Assembly: GCF_019375555.1 (NCBI RefSeq)
Contig: NZ_JAHXDN010000002.1
Coordinates: 310,001-374,000, forward strand
DNA: 64,000 nucleotides
Reading direction: 5' to 3'
Source: Roseobacter insulae
Lineage (GTDB): Bacteria > Pseudomonadota > Alphaproteobacteria > Rhodobacterales > Rhodobacteraceae
The notes beneath the pieces were generated by a model. That model did no database searches. It worked only from the letters and a program-made list of their open reading frames with translations, and was not told the DNA's origin. The stretch's first letter is position 1, and each line of letters opens with the position of its first letter. The position numbers were made by a program, and so were the translations under genes. Below are positions 34,404 to 43,162 of the stretch, piece after piece.

Positions 34404-35849
34404 ATGATGGCCGCGATGAACAAGAAATCTGGACTTCGACGGCTGTTGCGGGGCGTTGCGATGTCCGCGGGGTTTGCCGTCGTTTTCGCGGGGCAGGGCG
34501 TCCGGGCGGAGACGCTTGCCGACGCGCTGGTCGGCGCCTATAAAACCAGCGGGTTGCTGGACCAGAACCGCGCGCTTTTGCGGGCCGCGGACGAAGATGT
34601 GGCCTCTGCCGTTGCGGCGCTGCGTCCGATCCTGAACTATAGTGCAAGCGTGGGGCGCGATTTCGGCGACCGCCGGTCCGTGCAATCAACCGGCTTGCCC
34701 ACCACCACGAACCTGGAATCCACCACCGGCACGCTTGGCTTGGCGGCATCCTTGCTGCTGTATGATGGCGGCGCAACAAAGCTCGGCACCGAGGCCGCCA
34801 AGGAAACGGTGCTGGCCACGCGCCAGCAACTGATCAGCATCGAACAATCCGTGCTGCTGCGCGCGGTGTCGGCCTATCTGAACGTGGTGTCGACCCGTGA
34901 GTTTGTCGCCTTGCGGCAGAACAACCTGCGTCTGCTGACGCAGGAACTGAGGGCCGCGCAGGACCGTTTCGAGGTCGGCGAAGTGACCCGGACGGACGTG
35001 GCGCAGGCCGAAGCGAGCCTTGCCGAAGCTCGCAGCGGGCTGGCGACGGCACAGGGCGATCTCCAGCAGGCCATTGAGGAATACCGCAACGTGGTCGGGC
35101 GGACACCGGGACAGTTGTCGCCGCCGCCGTCCCTGCCGCGCATTGACGCCAATGTCGAAAACGCGCGCGCCGTGGCGGTCCAGACCCACCCCGATCTGCG
35201 CGCCGCCCAGCATCAGGTGGCGGTGGCAGAGCTGAATATCCTGCGCGCCAAGGCGGCCCTGAACCCGACCCTGTCGGCGGTCGGGTCGTTGAACGTGACC
35301 GAGGATTTCGGCAGCAGCAATTTTACGCGCTCCGGTACTGTTGGGATTGAACTCACCGGGCCGATTTACCGCGGCGGCGCCTTGTCATCCGCCATCCGGT
35401 CGGCCATGGCGTCGCGCGATGCACAGCGCGGCAATCTCCTGGAAGTGCGCAGAACCGTTTCGCAGAATGTGGGCAACGCCTATGCCGCGCTGACCGCGCA
35501 ACGCGCCAGCCTGCAGGCCAGCGAAGAGCGTATTCGGGCCGCGCGGATCGCCTTTGAAGGGGTGCGCGAGGAGGCAACCCTTGGTGCCCGGACAACCCTG
35601 GACGTTCTGGATGCGGAACAGGAGCTTCTGGACGCTGAAACCTCGCGTATCTCGGCGCAGTCGAATGTCTATGTGGCAGCCTACACGGTGCTGCAGGCGA
35701 CAGGACGGCTGACCGCGAGGGATCTGTCGCTGGGGGTGCAGATCTACGATCCGAACGCGTATTATGATTTGGTCAAGGATGCGCCTGTACCCTCCTCGGC
35801 GCAGGGGCAAAAACTGGACCGGGTGCTGAGGTCACTGCAAAAACAATAA
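34404..35849 (+). CDS. tolC: TolC family outer membrane efflux protein
   Basis: 481-residue outer-membrane channel for type I secretion or RND efflux. It has a signal peptide (RGVAMSAGFAVVFAGQGVRA, cleavage before ETLADAL) and the two-fold repeated helical architecture of TolC: ETLADALVGAYKTSGLLDQN, LLLYDGGATKLGTEAAKETV, and in the second repeat TGPIYRGGALSSAIRSAMAS and EEATLGARTTLDVLDAEQEL. These pairs are the standard OEP repeats. AAAGAGGCGAGCG is the ribosome binding site. It lies between pcm and the popZ-like gene, an order seen across alphaproteobacteria. Confidence 0.95.
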   Translation: MMAAMNKKSGLRRLLRGVAMSAGFAVVFAGQGVRAETLADALVGAYKTSGLLDQNRALLRAADEDVASAVAALRPILNYSASVGRDFGDRRSVQSTGLPTTTNLESTTGTLGLAASLLLYDGGATKLGTEAAKETVLATRQQLISIEQSVLLRAVSAYLNVVSTREFVALRQNNLRLLTQELRAAQDRFEVGEVTRTDVAQAEASLAEARSGLATAQGDLQQAIEEYRNVVGRTPGQLSPPPSLPRIDANVENARAVAVQTHPDLRAAQHQVAVAELNILRAKAALNPTLSAVGSLNVTEDFGSSNFTRSGTVGIELTGPIYRGGALSSAIRSAMASRDAQRGNLLEVRRTVSQNVGNAYAALTAQRASLQASEERIRAARIAFEGVREEATLGARTTLDVLDAEQELLDAETSRISAQSNVYVAAYTVLQATGRLTARDLSLGVQIYDPNAYYDLVKDAPVPSSAQGQKLDRVLRSLQKQ

Positions 35850-35919
35850 GGGTGCGGCCGCCCATTGTGCGACGCAGACCCGGGCGTTAGACTGAGATGC
35901 GGGCAAGAGTGGTAGTAAT

Positions 35920-36741
35920 ATGTCGAAACCGGTTTCAAATTCAGATGTGGAGGACGTGTTATCGTCTATCCGCCGCTTGGTGAGTGATAACAAGCGCGCG
36001 GGCGCAGACCCCGCCAGATCAGAGCCGACAGACCGGTTTATCCTGTCGCCGCAGCTACGGGTTGAATCCAGAGATGTCCTTCGGTTGCAGCCCGAAAATG
36101 CAGTAGATACAAGCGAAAACTGGGATGAATTCGAAGAGCCGCCGCATGTCGCTGACAGTGGGGACAGCGGCGCGCCGGAGGCATCTGAGCCGAGAGCGGC
36201 GCGGGAAGATAGCCGTGTGAACGGGACAGAACCGCAGGCATTCGCGCCGGATGCAGGCCCAGCCTCTGGTGAGGCAGGCGACATGCCCGCCGGGCTGCGG
36301 GATACACCCGCCGCGATCCCGGGCGAGGCCACGCCCGGCAAAGCATCCCGGGTGGAGGAACTGACCGCCAAGATCGCCGCGTTGGAAACCGCCATTGCGC
36401 GGACATCGGACCAGTGGGAACCGGATGGCGATAGCCGCGACGCATACTCTGGGACGCAGTCCAAGGGCATGACGTGGCAGGACAGTGTCGACCTGGATGC
36501 AACCGGCGTTCCCGTGGAACAGACGACCGACAGCCAGCCATCAGATAAAACGGAGGCACGCGCGGCGGTGGATGCACTGACGGATGAGCAGATACTGGAT
36601 GAGATCGCGCTGCGTGATCTCGTGTCCGAAATCGTCCGCTCCGAATTGCAGGGGGCGTTGGGAGAACGCATCACCCGCAATGTCCGCAAGCTGGTGCGGC
36701 GGGAAATCCACCGGGCGCTGGCGGCGAAGGAACTGGAATAA
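35920..36741 (+). CDS. PopZ-like polar organising protein (DUF2497-type)
   Basis: 273-residue acidic protein with the PopZ layout: a short N-terminal helix (NSDVEDVLSSIRRLVSDNKR, matching the E-(D/E)-(I/V)-L-x-S-I-R-R pattern), a long disordered Pro/Glu/Asp-rich middle (about 30-220, for example ARSEPTDRF, EEPPHVADSGDSGAPEASEP) and a helical C-terminus (LTDEQILDEIALRDLVSEIV, then RITRNVRKLVRREIHRALAA). In Caulobacter and relatives popZ lies by tolC and valS; here it follows tolC by 70 bases, while valS is 9 kb away. PopZ forms a pole-anchoring condensate for ParB and cell-cycle kinases. Sequence divergence means this is a strong suggestion, not proof. Confidence 0.65.
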   Translation: MSKPVSNSDVEDVLSSIRRLVSDNKRAGADPARSEPTDRFILSPQLRVESRDVLRLQPENAVDTSENWDEFEEPPHVADSGDSGAPEASEPRAAREDSRVNGTEPQAFAPDAGPASGEAGDMPAGLRDTPAAIPGEATPGKASRVEELTAKIAALETAIARTSDQWEPDGDSRDAYSGTQSKGMTWQDSVDLDATGVPVEQTTDSQPSDKTEARAAVDALTDEQILDEIALRDLVSEIVRSELQGALGERITRNVRKLVRREIHRALAAKELE

Positions 36742-36772
36742 GCTTCGGCATCAGGGTGTTGCGGGGCGATGC

Positions 36773-38248
36773 TCAGCGCGCGAACGCACCTGCCGGTTCA
36801 TCGGCCAGTTGCAGCAGCAAATCCAGATCGAGATGCGTTTCGAGGTGATCCGCCAGCCTGTCCAGCGTCTCCTCGACCAGTTGATCATGTGCAATTCGGG
36901 CAGTTTTCCCAAACTGCGCCATCCAGGCAGCGCGGAAGGCGTCTGAACTGAAAATACCGTGCAGGTAGCATCCCTGCACCTGTCCGCTCACAGATGCTGC
37001 GCCTTGGGGGATGCCATCCAGCGACAGCCAGGGGCGGGCGCAATCGGGTCCCGTGGTGCGCCCCATGTGAATTTCGTACCCGTTCAGGGGGGCACCGCTG
37101 GCAAGATGGCTGCCCTTGCTGATCGTCAGCGTTTTGCGCGGCGTCAAAACGGTGTCAACGTCAAGGTGGCCCAGTCCCGTCGCCGTGCCGGGAGTGCCCT
37201 CAAGGCCATCAGGATCGGAAACGGACCGGCCCAACATCTGGTATCCGCCGCAAAGGCCCAACACATGCCCGCCGCGCCGAAGATGCGCCGCGATGTCGAT
37301 GTCCCACCCGGCTGCCTTCAGAGCGGCAAGATCGGCCAGCGTCGCCTTGCTGCCGATCAGCATTACGACATCGGCGTCCGCGGGCAGGGGCTGGTCGGGC
37401 GGAACGATGCTGAGATCGACCGAGGGCTCCGCCGCCAGCGGATCAAGGTCGTCAAAGTTCGAAATGCGCGGCAGATGCGGCACAACGATCCTGAGGCCGG
37501 ACCCGCCTGAGCGGGCACGCGCGGGCAGGTCCGCCACGTCCTCTGCGGGCAACCTGTGTGCCTGCGGGAACCAGGGGATAACGCCAAGACAGGGCCATCC
37601 GGTGCGGGTGCAGATATCGTCGCGGCCCTTGTCGAACAGGCGCACGTCGCCGCGGAACTTGTTGATGGAAAACCCTTTTATCATCCCGTTGTCTGCATCA
37701 CTCAACACCGCTCGGGTGCCGACGATCTGGGCGATCACACCCCCTCTGTCTATGTCACCCATCAGCAGGACGGGAACGCCCGTTTGGCTGGCAAACCCCA
37801 TGTTCGCGATGTCGCGCGCACGCAGATTTGTCTCTGCCGGGCTGCCCGCGCCTTCCACCAGGACCAGATCGCATTGGCGCGTGATGCGCTCGAAGCTTTC
37901 CAGAACGAAGGGCATCAGCGCGTCCTTGCGCGCCCCGAAATCGCCGGCTTCCTGAACCCCGCGCACCTGTCCCTGCACAACGATCTGCGCGCCCGTACTG
38001 GATTGCGGCTTGAGCAACACCGGGTTCATATCCGTGTGCGGCATCACGCCAGCGGCTCGTGCCTGCAGCGCCTGGGCGCGCCCGATCTCGCCACCGTCCA
38101 CCGTCACAGCGGCGTTGTTCGACATATTCTGCGGCTTGAACGGCCGCACCGACAGGCCGCGCCGCGTATAAGCGCGTGCAAGCCCCGCCACGATGATGGA
38201 TTTTCCGACATTGCTGCCGGTGCCTTGGATCATTATCGCGCGCGCCAC
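36773..38248 (-). CDS. cobQ: Cobyric acid synthase
   Basis: Amidates four carboxyl groups of adenosylcobyric acid precursor using glutamine and ATP in the aerobic cobalamin pathway. The GTG at 38248, preceded by GGAAGGGACGAGCC, gives 491 residues beginning (V)[20 protein letters not shown]; the ATG at 38308 adds 20 residues of no family character. The N-terminal CobQ-type ATPase has this P-loop and [20 protein letters not shown]; the C-terminal class I glutamine amidotransferase-like domain has [12 protein letters not shown] (active Cys) and [14 protein letters not shown] (His). No other cob genes lie in the window. Confidence 0.95.
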   Translation of the reverse strand: MARAIMIQGTGSNVGKSIIVAGLARAYTRRGLSVRPFKPQNMSNNAAVTVDGGEIGRAQALQARAAGVMPHTDMNPVLLKPQSSTGAQIVVQGQVRGVQEAGDFGARKDALMPFVLESFERITRQCDLVLVEGAGSPAETNLRARDIANMGFASQTGVPVLLMGDIDRGGVIAQIVGTRAVLSDADNGMIKGFSINKFRGDVRLFDKGRDDICTRTGWPCLGVIPWFPQAHRLPAEDVADLPARARSGGSGLRIVVPHLPRISNFDDLDPLAAEPSVDLSIVPPDQPLPADADVVMLIGSKATLADLAALKAAGWDIDIAAHLRRGGHVLGLCGGYQMLGRSVSDPDGLEGTPGTATGLGHLDVDTVLTPRKTLTISKGSHLASGAPLNGYEIHMGRTTGPDCARPWLSLDGIPQGAASVSGQVQGCYLHGIFSSDAFRAAWMAQFGKTARIAHDQLVEETLDRLADHLETHLDLDLLLQLADEPAGAFAR

Positions 38249-38310
38249 GGCTCGTCCCTTCCTGTTTGCCGCAACCTGCCGCATGATCGGCCCGAGGAAA
38301 AGGAGCAATC

Positions 38311-38889
38311 ATGAACACTCCGGCACATTTACTGATCGGCGCGGCCGCGCTGGGGCACAAAGGCGACGCTGCTCTGGTGTGGGCGGCGATGGTGGGAGCG
38401 CTGTTGCCGGATCTGTCGCTTTACCTGCTGGCTGGCGGGGCGCTGTACCTGTTCGATATCGCACCATCCATTGTGTTCAATGAGCTATATTTTTCAACCA
38501 CGTGGCAGATTGTCTTCGCCATCGACAATTCAATTGTCCTGTGGGGGCTGTTGGTCGGTGTGGCGATCTGGCGGCGTGTCCCCTGGGCAATCGCGCTGAC
38601 CGGCGCGGCCCTGTTGCATCTGTTGCTCGATTTTCCGCTGCACCATGATGATGGGCGCGCGCATTTCTGGCCCTTGACCGGGTGGGTTTTCGAAAGTCCG
38701 GTCAGCTACTGGGACCGGGACCACGGGGCAATGTGGATTGCGCCGCTGGAGGCTTTCGTGGCCGTGGGCGCGGCGATGTTGCTGTGGAAACGGCAGTTTG
38801 GCTGGCGTGTGCTCGTCCCGGTCGGCGTGCTGGTAATGGCCGAACTCTGGGTGGTGCGCCAGTGGCTCTTCATCTTCGTGGACAGCTGA
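38311..38889 (+). CDS. YdjM/DUF457-like membrane protein
   Basis: 192-residue membrane protein with about five hydrophobic helices. The start MNTPAHLLIGAAALGHKGDA and the clustered His/Asp residues (ALLHLLLDFPLHHDDGRAHF) resemble the YdjM-like integral-membrane metal-dependent hydrolases, which share His/Asp motifs in transmembrane helices. FWPLTGWVFESPVSYWDRDH is a conserved-looking loop. It diverges from cobQ across 62 bases. Enzyme activity and substrate are not known. Confidence 0.7.
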   Translation: MNTPAHLLIGAAALGHKGDAALVWAAMVGALLPDLSLYLLAGGALYLFDIAPSIVFNELYFSTTWQIVFAIDNSIVLWGLLVGVAIWRRVPWAIALTGAALLHLLLDFPLHHDDGRAHFWPLTGWVFESPVSYWDRDHGAMWIAPLEAFVAVGAAMLLWKRQFGWRVLVPVGVLVMAELWVVRQWLFIFVDS

Positions 38890-38892
38890 AAA

Positions 38893-38931
38893 CACAAAAG
38901 CACGCCCGGGGTGGGGCGCGCTTTTGTTTTT
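38893..38931 (+). terminator. Strong intrinsic terminator after the YdjM-like gene
   Basis: ACAAAAGC-(a)-CGCCC ... GGGGCG-(c)-GCTTTTGT followed by TTTTT. A long stem with internal mismatch and a T run 4 bases after the stop: a clear Rho-independent terminator. On the minus strand the mirror image ends the convergent 106-aa gene with the AAAA-rich flank, so it may serve both. Confidence 0.85.
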
Positions 38932-38946
38932 AAAATCAACGATTTG

Positions 38947-39267
38947 TCAGGCTGCTTCTGCCTGCTGGGCGGCGTTGCGGCGCTCGGATTCTTCACGCGA
39001 CAGTGCCACGGAAGTCCGTACCCCTTTGCCCACGAAATCCATCAATCCCGATACAACCCGCTCGTTGGGGTCGATCCCGGCACAGCTCAGCACTTCGCGG
39101 CCGTCGCGCGAGCGCGCCCAGCGTGCGATTTGCTCAGGACCATTGCCATACTTCTTGTCGTCCGCGATGGCGTCGTCCAGTGCAGCCAGTACCACGGCTG
39201 CGAAAAGTTTGCGTGCACGGTTGCCTTGCTCGTTGTTAAAGGCCGTGCCGTCAACGAAATCCTTCAT
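38947..39267 (-). CDS. DUF6280-like small protein
   Basis: 106-residue protein from the ATG at 39267 (AAAGGACGACGA upstream), beginning MKDFVDGTAFNNEQGNRARK. It is mainly helical and charged: LFAAVVLAALDDAIADDKKY, then GPEQIARWARSRDGREVLSC and a coil-like ending REESERRNAAQQAEAA. It matches what I know as a Rhodobacterales-restricted conserved gene (DUF6280), without known function. No signal or membrane segment. Convergent with the YdjM-like gene. Confidence 0.75.
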   Translation of the reverse strand: MKDFVDGTAFNNEQGNRARKLFAAVVLAALDDAIADDKKYGNGPEQIARWARSRDGREVLSCAGIDPNERVVSGLMDFVGKGVRTSVALSREESERRNAAQQAEAA

Positions 39268-39416
39268 TCGTCGTCCTTTCAATTATTCTTGCTCTTGTGT
39301 TTTCGGCGTGACGTTCCTTATGAAGGACTTTAGTCGATTCGGATACCCCGTTTTTGCATAGCATGCTTGCAATTCGTGCATAGCTTTTTGCGCCTGCAGC
39401 ACGAGATATCGTTGTC

Positions 39417-39445
39417 TTGTCACCACACATCCCGCCAGATATAGG
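39417..39445 (+). promoter_or_regulatory. Probable promoter of efp
   Basis: TTGTCA (39417-39422) and TATAGG (39440-39445) are separated by 17 bases, about 45 bases upstream of the efp ATG. Consensus-like sigma70 spacing. Confidence 0.55.
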
Positions 39446-39487
39446 GTGCGTCAACAATTCATCAACCTTTTGCCATGGTTCGGTCAT

Positions 39488-40051
39488 ATGCCTAAAATTA
39501 ACGGAAACGAGATCCGCCCCGGGAATGTTCTGGAGCATAACGGCGGTTTATGGGCGGCTGTTAAAGTCGATCACGTGAAGCCCGGCAAGGGCGGTGCTTT
39601 CGCGCAGGTGGAAATGCGCAACCTGCGCAACGGTTCCAAGCTGAACGAACGGTTCCGCAGCGCCGACAAGGTCGAGCGGGTGCGTCTGGAGCAAAAGGAC
39701 CAGCAGTTTCTCTATGAAGATGCCGGCATGCTGATCGTGATGGACACTGAAACCTACGAGCAGGTGCAACTGCCCGCGGAATTGCTGGGCGAGCGGCGGC
39801 CGTTCCTGCAGGACGGTATGACCATCGTCGTCGAATTCTACGAGGAGGAAGCGCTGAACGCGACCCTGCCGCAGAAGGTCACCTGCCGGATCGTGGAAAC
39901 GGAGCCGGTGGTCAAAGGCCAGACGGCGGCCAATTCGTTCAAACCGGCCGTGCTGGACAATGGCGTCAAGGTGATGGTGCCGCCGTTTGTCGGTCAGGAT
40001 GAAGATATCATCGTAAACACCGAAACCATGGAATACGCCGAACGCGCGTAA
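39488..40051 (+). CDS. efp: Elongation factor P
   Basis: Relieves ribosome stalling at polyproline stretches. The 187-residue product from the ATG at 39488 starts [20 protein letters not shown]; 14 upstream in-frame codons are not family-like. The modification loop is VKPGKGGAF with Lys34, the residue beta-lysylated in E. coli. [20 protein letters not shown] closes the third OB domain. The KPGKG form of the loop is that used by EpmA-type organisms, but no epmA/epmB gene is in the window. Confidence 0.97.
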   Translation: MPKINGNEIRPGNVLEHNGGLWAAVKVDHVKPGKGGAFAQVEMRNLRNGSKLNERFRSADKVERVRLEQKDQQFLYEDAGMLIVMDTETYEQVQLPAELLGERRPFLQDGMTIVVEFYEEEALNATLPQKVTCRIVETEPVVKGQTAANSFKPAVLDNGVKVMVPPFVGQDEDIIVNTETMEYAERA

Positions 40052-40091
40052 CGGCCTTGCAGAGCCGCCGGCGCGCCGCGCGCGGGTGGCT

Positions 40092-40832
40092 TTACGGGTC
40101 CAGGCGGGTGACGGTGGCTTCCCCGGCCTGCAGATCCCCCTTGGCGCGGTCAAAGCGCAGGTAGGCGATGGCGGTGTCCTCGGTACGGCTCAGCAGGGTG
40201 CCCGCCGGTTTGCCATTCGCCGTGATGTCGCTGCCGGTTTCTGCGGGCCCGGAGACGGCGACTTTGGCCAGCCCTTTGCGCAGCTCGGTCTTGTGCTTCA
40301 TCCGGGCGGTGACTTCCTGCCCGACATAGCATCCCTTGCGGAAATCGACACCGGAAAGACGTTCGAACCCAACCTCGAGAATGAAGGTGTCAGGTGTCAG
40401 TTCGATGCCGGTTTCCGGGATCAGATGGGCGACCCGCACCGCCGTCCAGTCCGTGGTGTCATCCGTCTGCGCGCTGTCGCGATAGGCGCGCCATCCAAGC
40501 GCGTCGTGACGCGGATCGGCAAACCCGTCTTCGGGCACCGGGCCAAGACCACGGTGCAGGTGCAGGTTGGTGGGCGCGATCGTCACATCCGCGCGCAGCT
40601 TATACATGGTCAACCGCTGCACCAGCATGTCGGCGAGGCTGTCGTCGACGTCCAGATATATGCCATCGGGGGCGGCAGACAGGAAGAAATCGGCAATATA
40701 CTTGCCTTGCGGGGTCAGAATGGCGGCATAGACCAACCCGGTGTCAATGCCCGCGATGTCATTGGTGATCAACCCTTGCAGGAAGTCCCGGGCATCGGAG
40801 CCGGATAGCTGCAATATGCGACGTTTGGTCAT
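40092..40832 (-). CDS. ygfZ: YgfZ/GcvT-domain folate-binding protein
   Basis: Tetrahydrofolate-binding protein involved in repair or synthesis of certain iron-sulfur enzymes. The 246-residue product from the ATG at 40832 begins MTKRRILQLSGSDARDFLQG, continuing LITNDI, and holds the signature KGCYVGQEVTARMKHK (K-G-C-Y-x-G-Q-E, with the functional Cys). AGAGGAACCCCCC precedes the start. Convergent with efp over 40 bases, where a modest hairpin (AGCCGCC/GGGTGGCT) could terminate both. Confidence 0.93.
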   Translation of the reverse strand: MTKRRILQLSGSDARDFLQGLITNDIAGIDTGLVYAAILTPQGKYIADFFLSAAPDGIYLDVDDSLADMLVQRLTMYKLRADVTIAPTNLHLHRGLGPVPEDGFADPRHDALGWRAYRDSAQTDDTTDWTAVRVAHLIPETGIELTPDTFILEVGFERLSGVDFRKGCYVGQEVTARMKHKTELRKGLAKVAVSGPAETGSDITANGKPAGTLLSRTEDTAIAYLRFDRAKGDLQAGEATVTRLDP

Positions 40833-40900
40833 GGGGGGTTCCTCTTTGGGTGTTGCATGACATATAAACGCTGCGCCGCAAAGAAGAAGGGGCATAACCT

Positions 40901-41575
40901 ATGCGTGCACCTATTTCGGTGGTCGTGCCGACATTGAATGCCGAGCCACATCTTGGCGCATGCCTGACGGCACTGATGCCGGGGCTGGAGGCCGGGCTGA
41001 TCCGCGAATTGATTGTCACGGATGGCGGATCGCAGGATGCGACGGTGGCTATTGCAAAAGCCTGGGGTGCCGAAGTGGTGCAGGGGCCAGCCTCGCGCGG
41101 CGGGCAATTGGCGCGGGGATGTGCGCAGGCGCAGGGTAGCTGGCTGCTGGTTCTGCATGCCGATACCGTGTTGCGCCCGGGATGGGTGGGGCCGGTCATC
41201 CGACATCTTGAAACGCGCCGCGCGGGATGGTTCCGACTGGCCTTTGAAAAAGGCGGTGTCGCGGGGCGTATCGTGGCCGGTTGGGCCAACCTGCGCAGCC
41301 GGTTGGGGTTGCCCTACGGTGACCAGGGGCTGCTGATCCCGCGTGCGCTTTACGCGGAAATCGGCGGCTATTCCGATCAGCCGTTGATGGAAGACGTGGC
41401 CATCGCCGGCGCGCTCAGGGGACACCTGCATCCGGTTGACGCGGTGGCGGAGACCAGCGCTGCAAGATATCGTCGTCAGGGCTGGTTTCGCCGGGGGACG
41501 CGGAACCTGTGGACTTTGATGCGATATTTCAGCGGCGTGTCACCGCATTCCCTTGCCGAAAGCTACCGCCGCTGA
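40901..41575 (+). CDS. Family 2 glycosyltransferase, arsenosugar-type (TIGR04283-like)
   Basis: 224-residue GT-A glycosyltransferase. The donor site is PTLNAEPHLGACLTALMPGL and ELIVTDGGSQDATVAIAKAW; the metal-binding DxD-like motif is LLVLHADTVLRPGW; the C-terminal YGDQGLLIPRALYAEIGGYS and PLMEDVAIAGALRG match the compact group that TIGR04283 links to arsenosugar synthesis. No arsM, arsS or other arsenic gene is adjacent, so the role in arsenosugar formation is uncertain. It diverges from ygfZ. Confidence 0.85.
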   Translation: MRAPISVVVPTLNAEPHLGACLTALMPGLEAGLIRELIVTDGGSQDATVAIAKAWGAEVVQGPASRGGQLARGCAQAQGSWLLVLHADTVLRPGWVGPVIRHLETRRAGWFRLAFEKGGVAGRIVAGWANLRSRLGLPYGDQGLLIPRALYAEIGGYSDQPLMEDVAIAGALRGHLHPVDAVAETSAARYRRQGWFRRGTRNLWTLMRYFSGVSPHSLAESYRR

Positions 41576-41684
41576 CGGCTTCGGACAGGTGCCTGCCGGT
41601 GGGACAACAGTTATGCACGAAAAGGTGTAATTGACCCTCGCGATCCGTCAGCTAGTGTTGCCCGAGAACAAAAGGACAGCACTT

Positions 41685-42893
41685 ATGCCCCAAAAACCGA
41701 ATTTGTCCTCCGGCGTTGGCTATCTGGCCATTCCCGGCCCCTCCGTGATGCCCGAGGCCGTACTGAACGCGATGCATCGGCCCGCGCCCAACATCTATGC
41801 GGGCGAGTTGCCGGAGATGATGCCGGGGATTGTCGCGGATCTGAAACGGGTTGCCCGCACCGATGGTGAGGTGGCGCTCTACATCGCCAACGGGCACGGT
41901 GTCTGGGAGGCGGCATTGTCCAACGTGATTGGCCCCGGCGACAAGGTTCTCGTGCCGTCAACCGGGCATTTCGGGCAGGGCTGGGCTGGCATTGCGCGCG
42001 GTCTCGGGGCCGAGGCGCAGGTGATCGACTTTGGCAAGGCGGCAGGAATGGACATGGCGCAGATCGCCGATGCGCTGATGGCGGACACCGCCCATCAGAT
42101 CAAGGCCGTGCTGGCCGTGCATGTGGATACGTCAAGTTCGGTGCGCAATGATATCGCGGCCCTGCGGGCGACGCTGGATGATGTGGGGCACCCGGCGCTG
42201 CTGATGGCCGATTGCATCGCGTCGCTGGGGTGCGATGTGTTCGAAATGGATGCCTGGGGTGTCGATGTGATGGTGACCGCCTGCCAGAAGGGGCTGATGG
42301 TGCCGCCGGGCATGGGCTTTGTGTTTTTTAACGACAAGGCGGCGGAGATGCGCGCGGCCATGCCGCGTGTCAGCGAGTACTGGGACTGGACCCGCCGCGC
42401 CAATCCGCAGGACTTCTACCAGTACTGGGATGGCACGGCGCCCACCCATCACGTCTACGGGCTGCGCACGGCGCTCGACATGATTCACGCAGAGGGTATC
42501 GAGGCGGTCTGGGCACGTCACGCGACGCTTGCCCGTGCGATCTGGGCGGCGTGCGACGCATGGGCCACCAAGGGCTCGCTGCGGGTGAACATCGCCGATC
42601 CCGGGCAGCGCAGCCACGCGGTGACCGCCCTGCGGCTGGAGGCCCCTCAGGCGACGGCGTTGCGCGACTGGACCGCCCAGCAGGTCGGTCTGACGCTTGG
42701 GATCGGGTTGGGCATGGCCGCCCCTGGTGATCCCGCATGGCACGGGTTTTTCAGGCTGGGCCACATGGGACATGTCAACGGGCATATGATCATGGGCCTT
42801 CTGGGCGGAATAGAGGCCGGTTTCAAAGCCCTTGGCATTGCCCATGGTGGTGGCGCATTATCCGCCGCGGCGGAGGTGATTGGCGGCGCCTAG
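41685..42893 (+). CDS. Class V PLP aminotransferase (serine/alanine-glyoxylate type)
   Basis: 402-residue PLP enzyme. From the ATG at 41685 (AAAGGACAGCACTT upstream) the sequence reads GYLAIPGPSVMPEAVLNAMH, VALYIANGHGVWEAALSNVI, then VHVDTSSSVRNDIAAL with the cofactor Asp-like ADCIASLGCDVF and the Schiff-base Lys in TACQKGLMVPPGMGF. This is the alanine-glyoxylate/serine-glyoxylate (SgaA) branch, which uses glyoxylate as amino acceptor, fitting the C1/glyoxylate metabolism common in these bacteria. It ends 4 bases into the convergent small membrane gene. Confidence 0.9.
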   Translation: MPQKPNLSSGVGYLAIPGPSVMPEAVLNAMHRPAPNIYAGELPEMMPGIVADLKRVARTDGEVALYIANGHGVWEAALSNVIGPGDKVLVPSTGHFGQGWAGIARGLGAEAQVIDFGKAAGMDMAQIADALMADTAHQIKAVLAVHVDTSSSVRNDIAALRATLDDVGHPALLMADCIASLGCDVFEMDAWGVDVMVTACQKGLMVPPGMGFVFFNDKAAEMRAAMPRVSEYWDWTRRANPQDFYQYWDGTAPTHHVYGLRTALDMIHAEGIEAVWARHATLARAIWAACDAWATKGSLRVNIADPGQRSHAVTALRLEAPQATALRDWTAQQVGLTLGIGLGMAAPGDPAWHGFFRLGHMGHVNGHMIMGLLGGIEAGFKALGIAHGGGALSAAAEVIGGA

Positions 42894-43108
42894 TCGTTCG
42901 GCTGGCGCGGGGCGAAACGCGCTTCGGCGATGCGCCGCCGGAAGTCCAGCCAGTTCAGCCAGTGATTGATCGCAAGGCTCAGAAATACGGCGGCAATCAG
43001 CCCCCAGATCGCAAAGAGAAACAACAGGACCCAGGCGAGGTTGACCCCGAACATGACGATACAGGCATTGGTGTAATTGGGCGCACGGCCCAGCTTGTGG
43101 CGTTCCAT
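42890..43108 (-). CDS. Small membrane protein downstream of the HisC-like gene
   Basis: 72-residue protein with a hydrophobic core that could span the membrane twice (ACIVMFGVNLAWVLLFLFAI and IAAVFLSLAINHWLNWL) between a basic N-terminus (MERHKLGRAPNYTN) and a charged C-terminus (RRRIAEARFAPRQPND). It lies 54 bases after the aminotransferase gene on the same strand, so may be co-transcribed. The stop region overlaps the convergent class V aminotransferase by 4 bases. Function unknown. Confidence 0.6.
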   Translation of the reverse strand: MERHKLGRAPNYTNACIVMFGVNLAWVLLFLFAIWGLIAAVFLSLAINHWLNWLDFRRRIAEARFAPRQPND

Positions 43109-43162
43109 CCCGCACCTCGCGGCCAGAGTGATGCCGCAACTATATCCAACCAGATACCGTCG

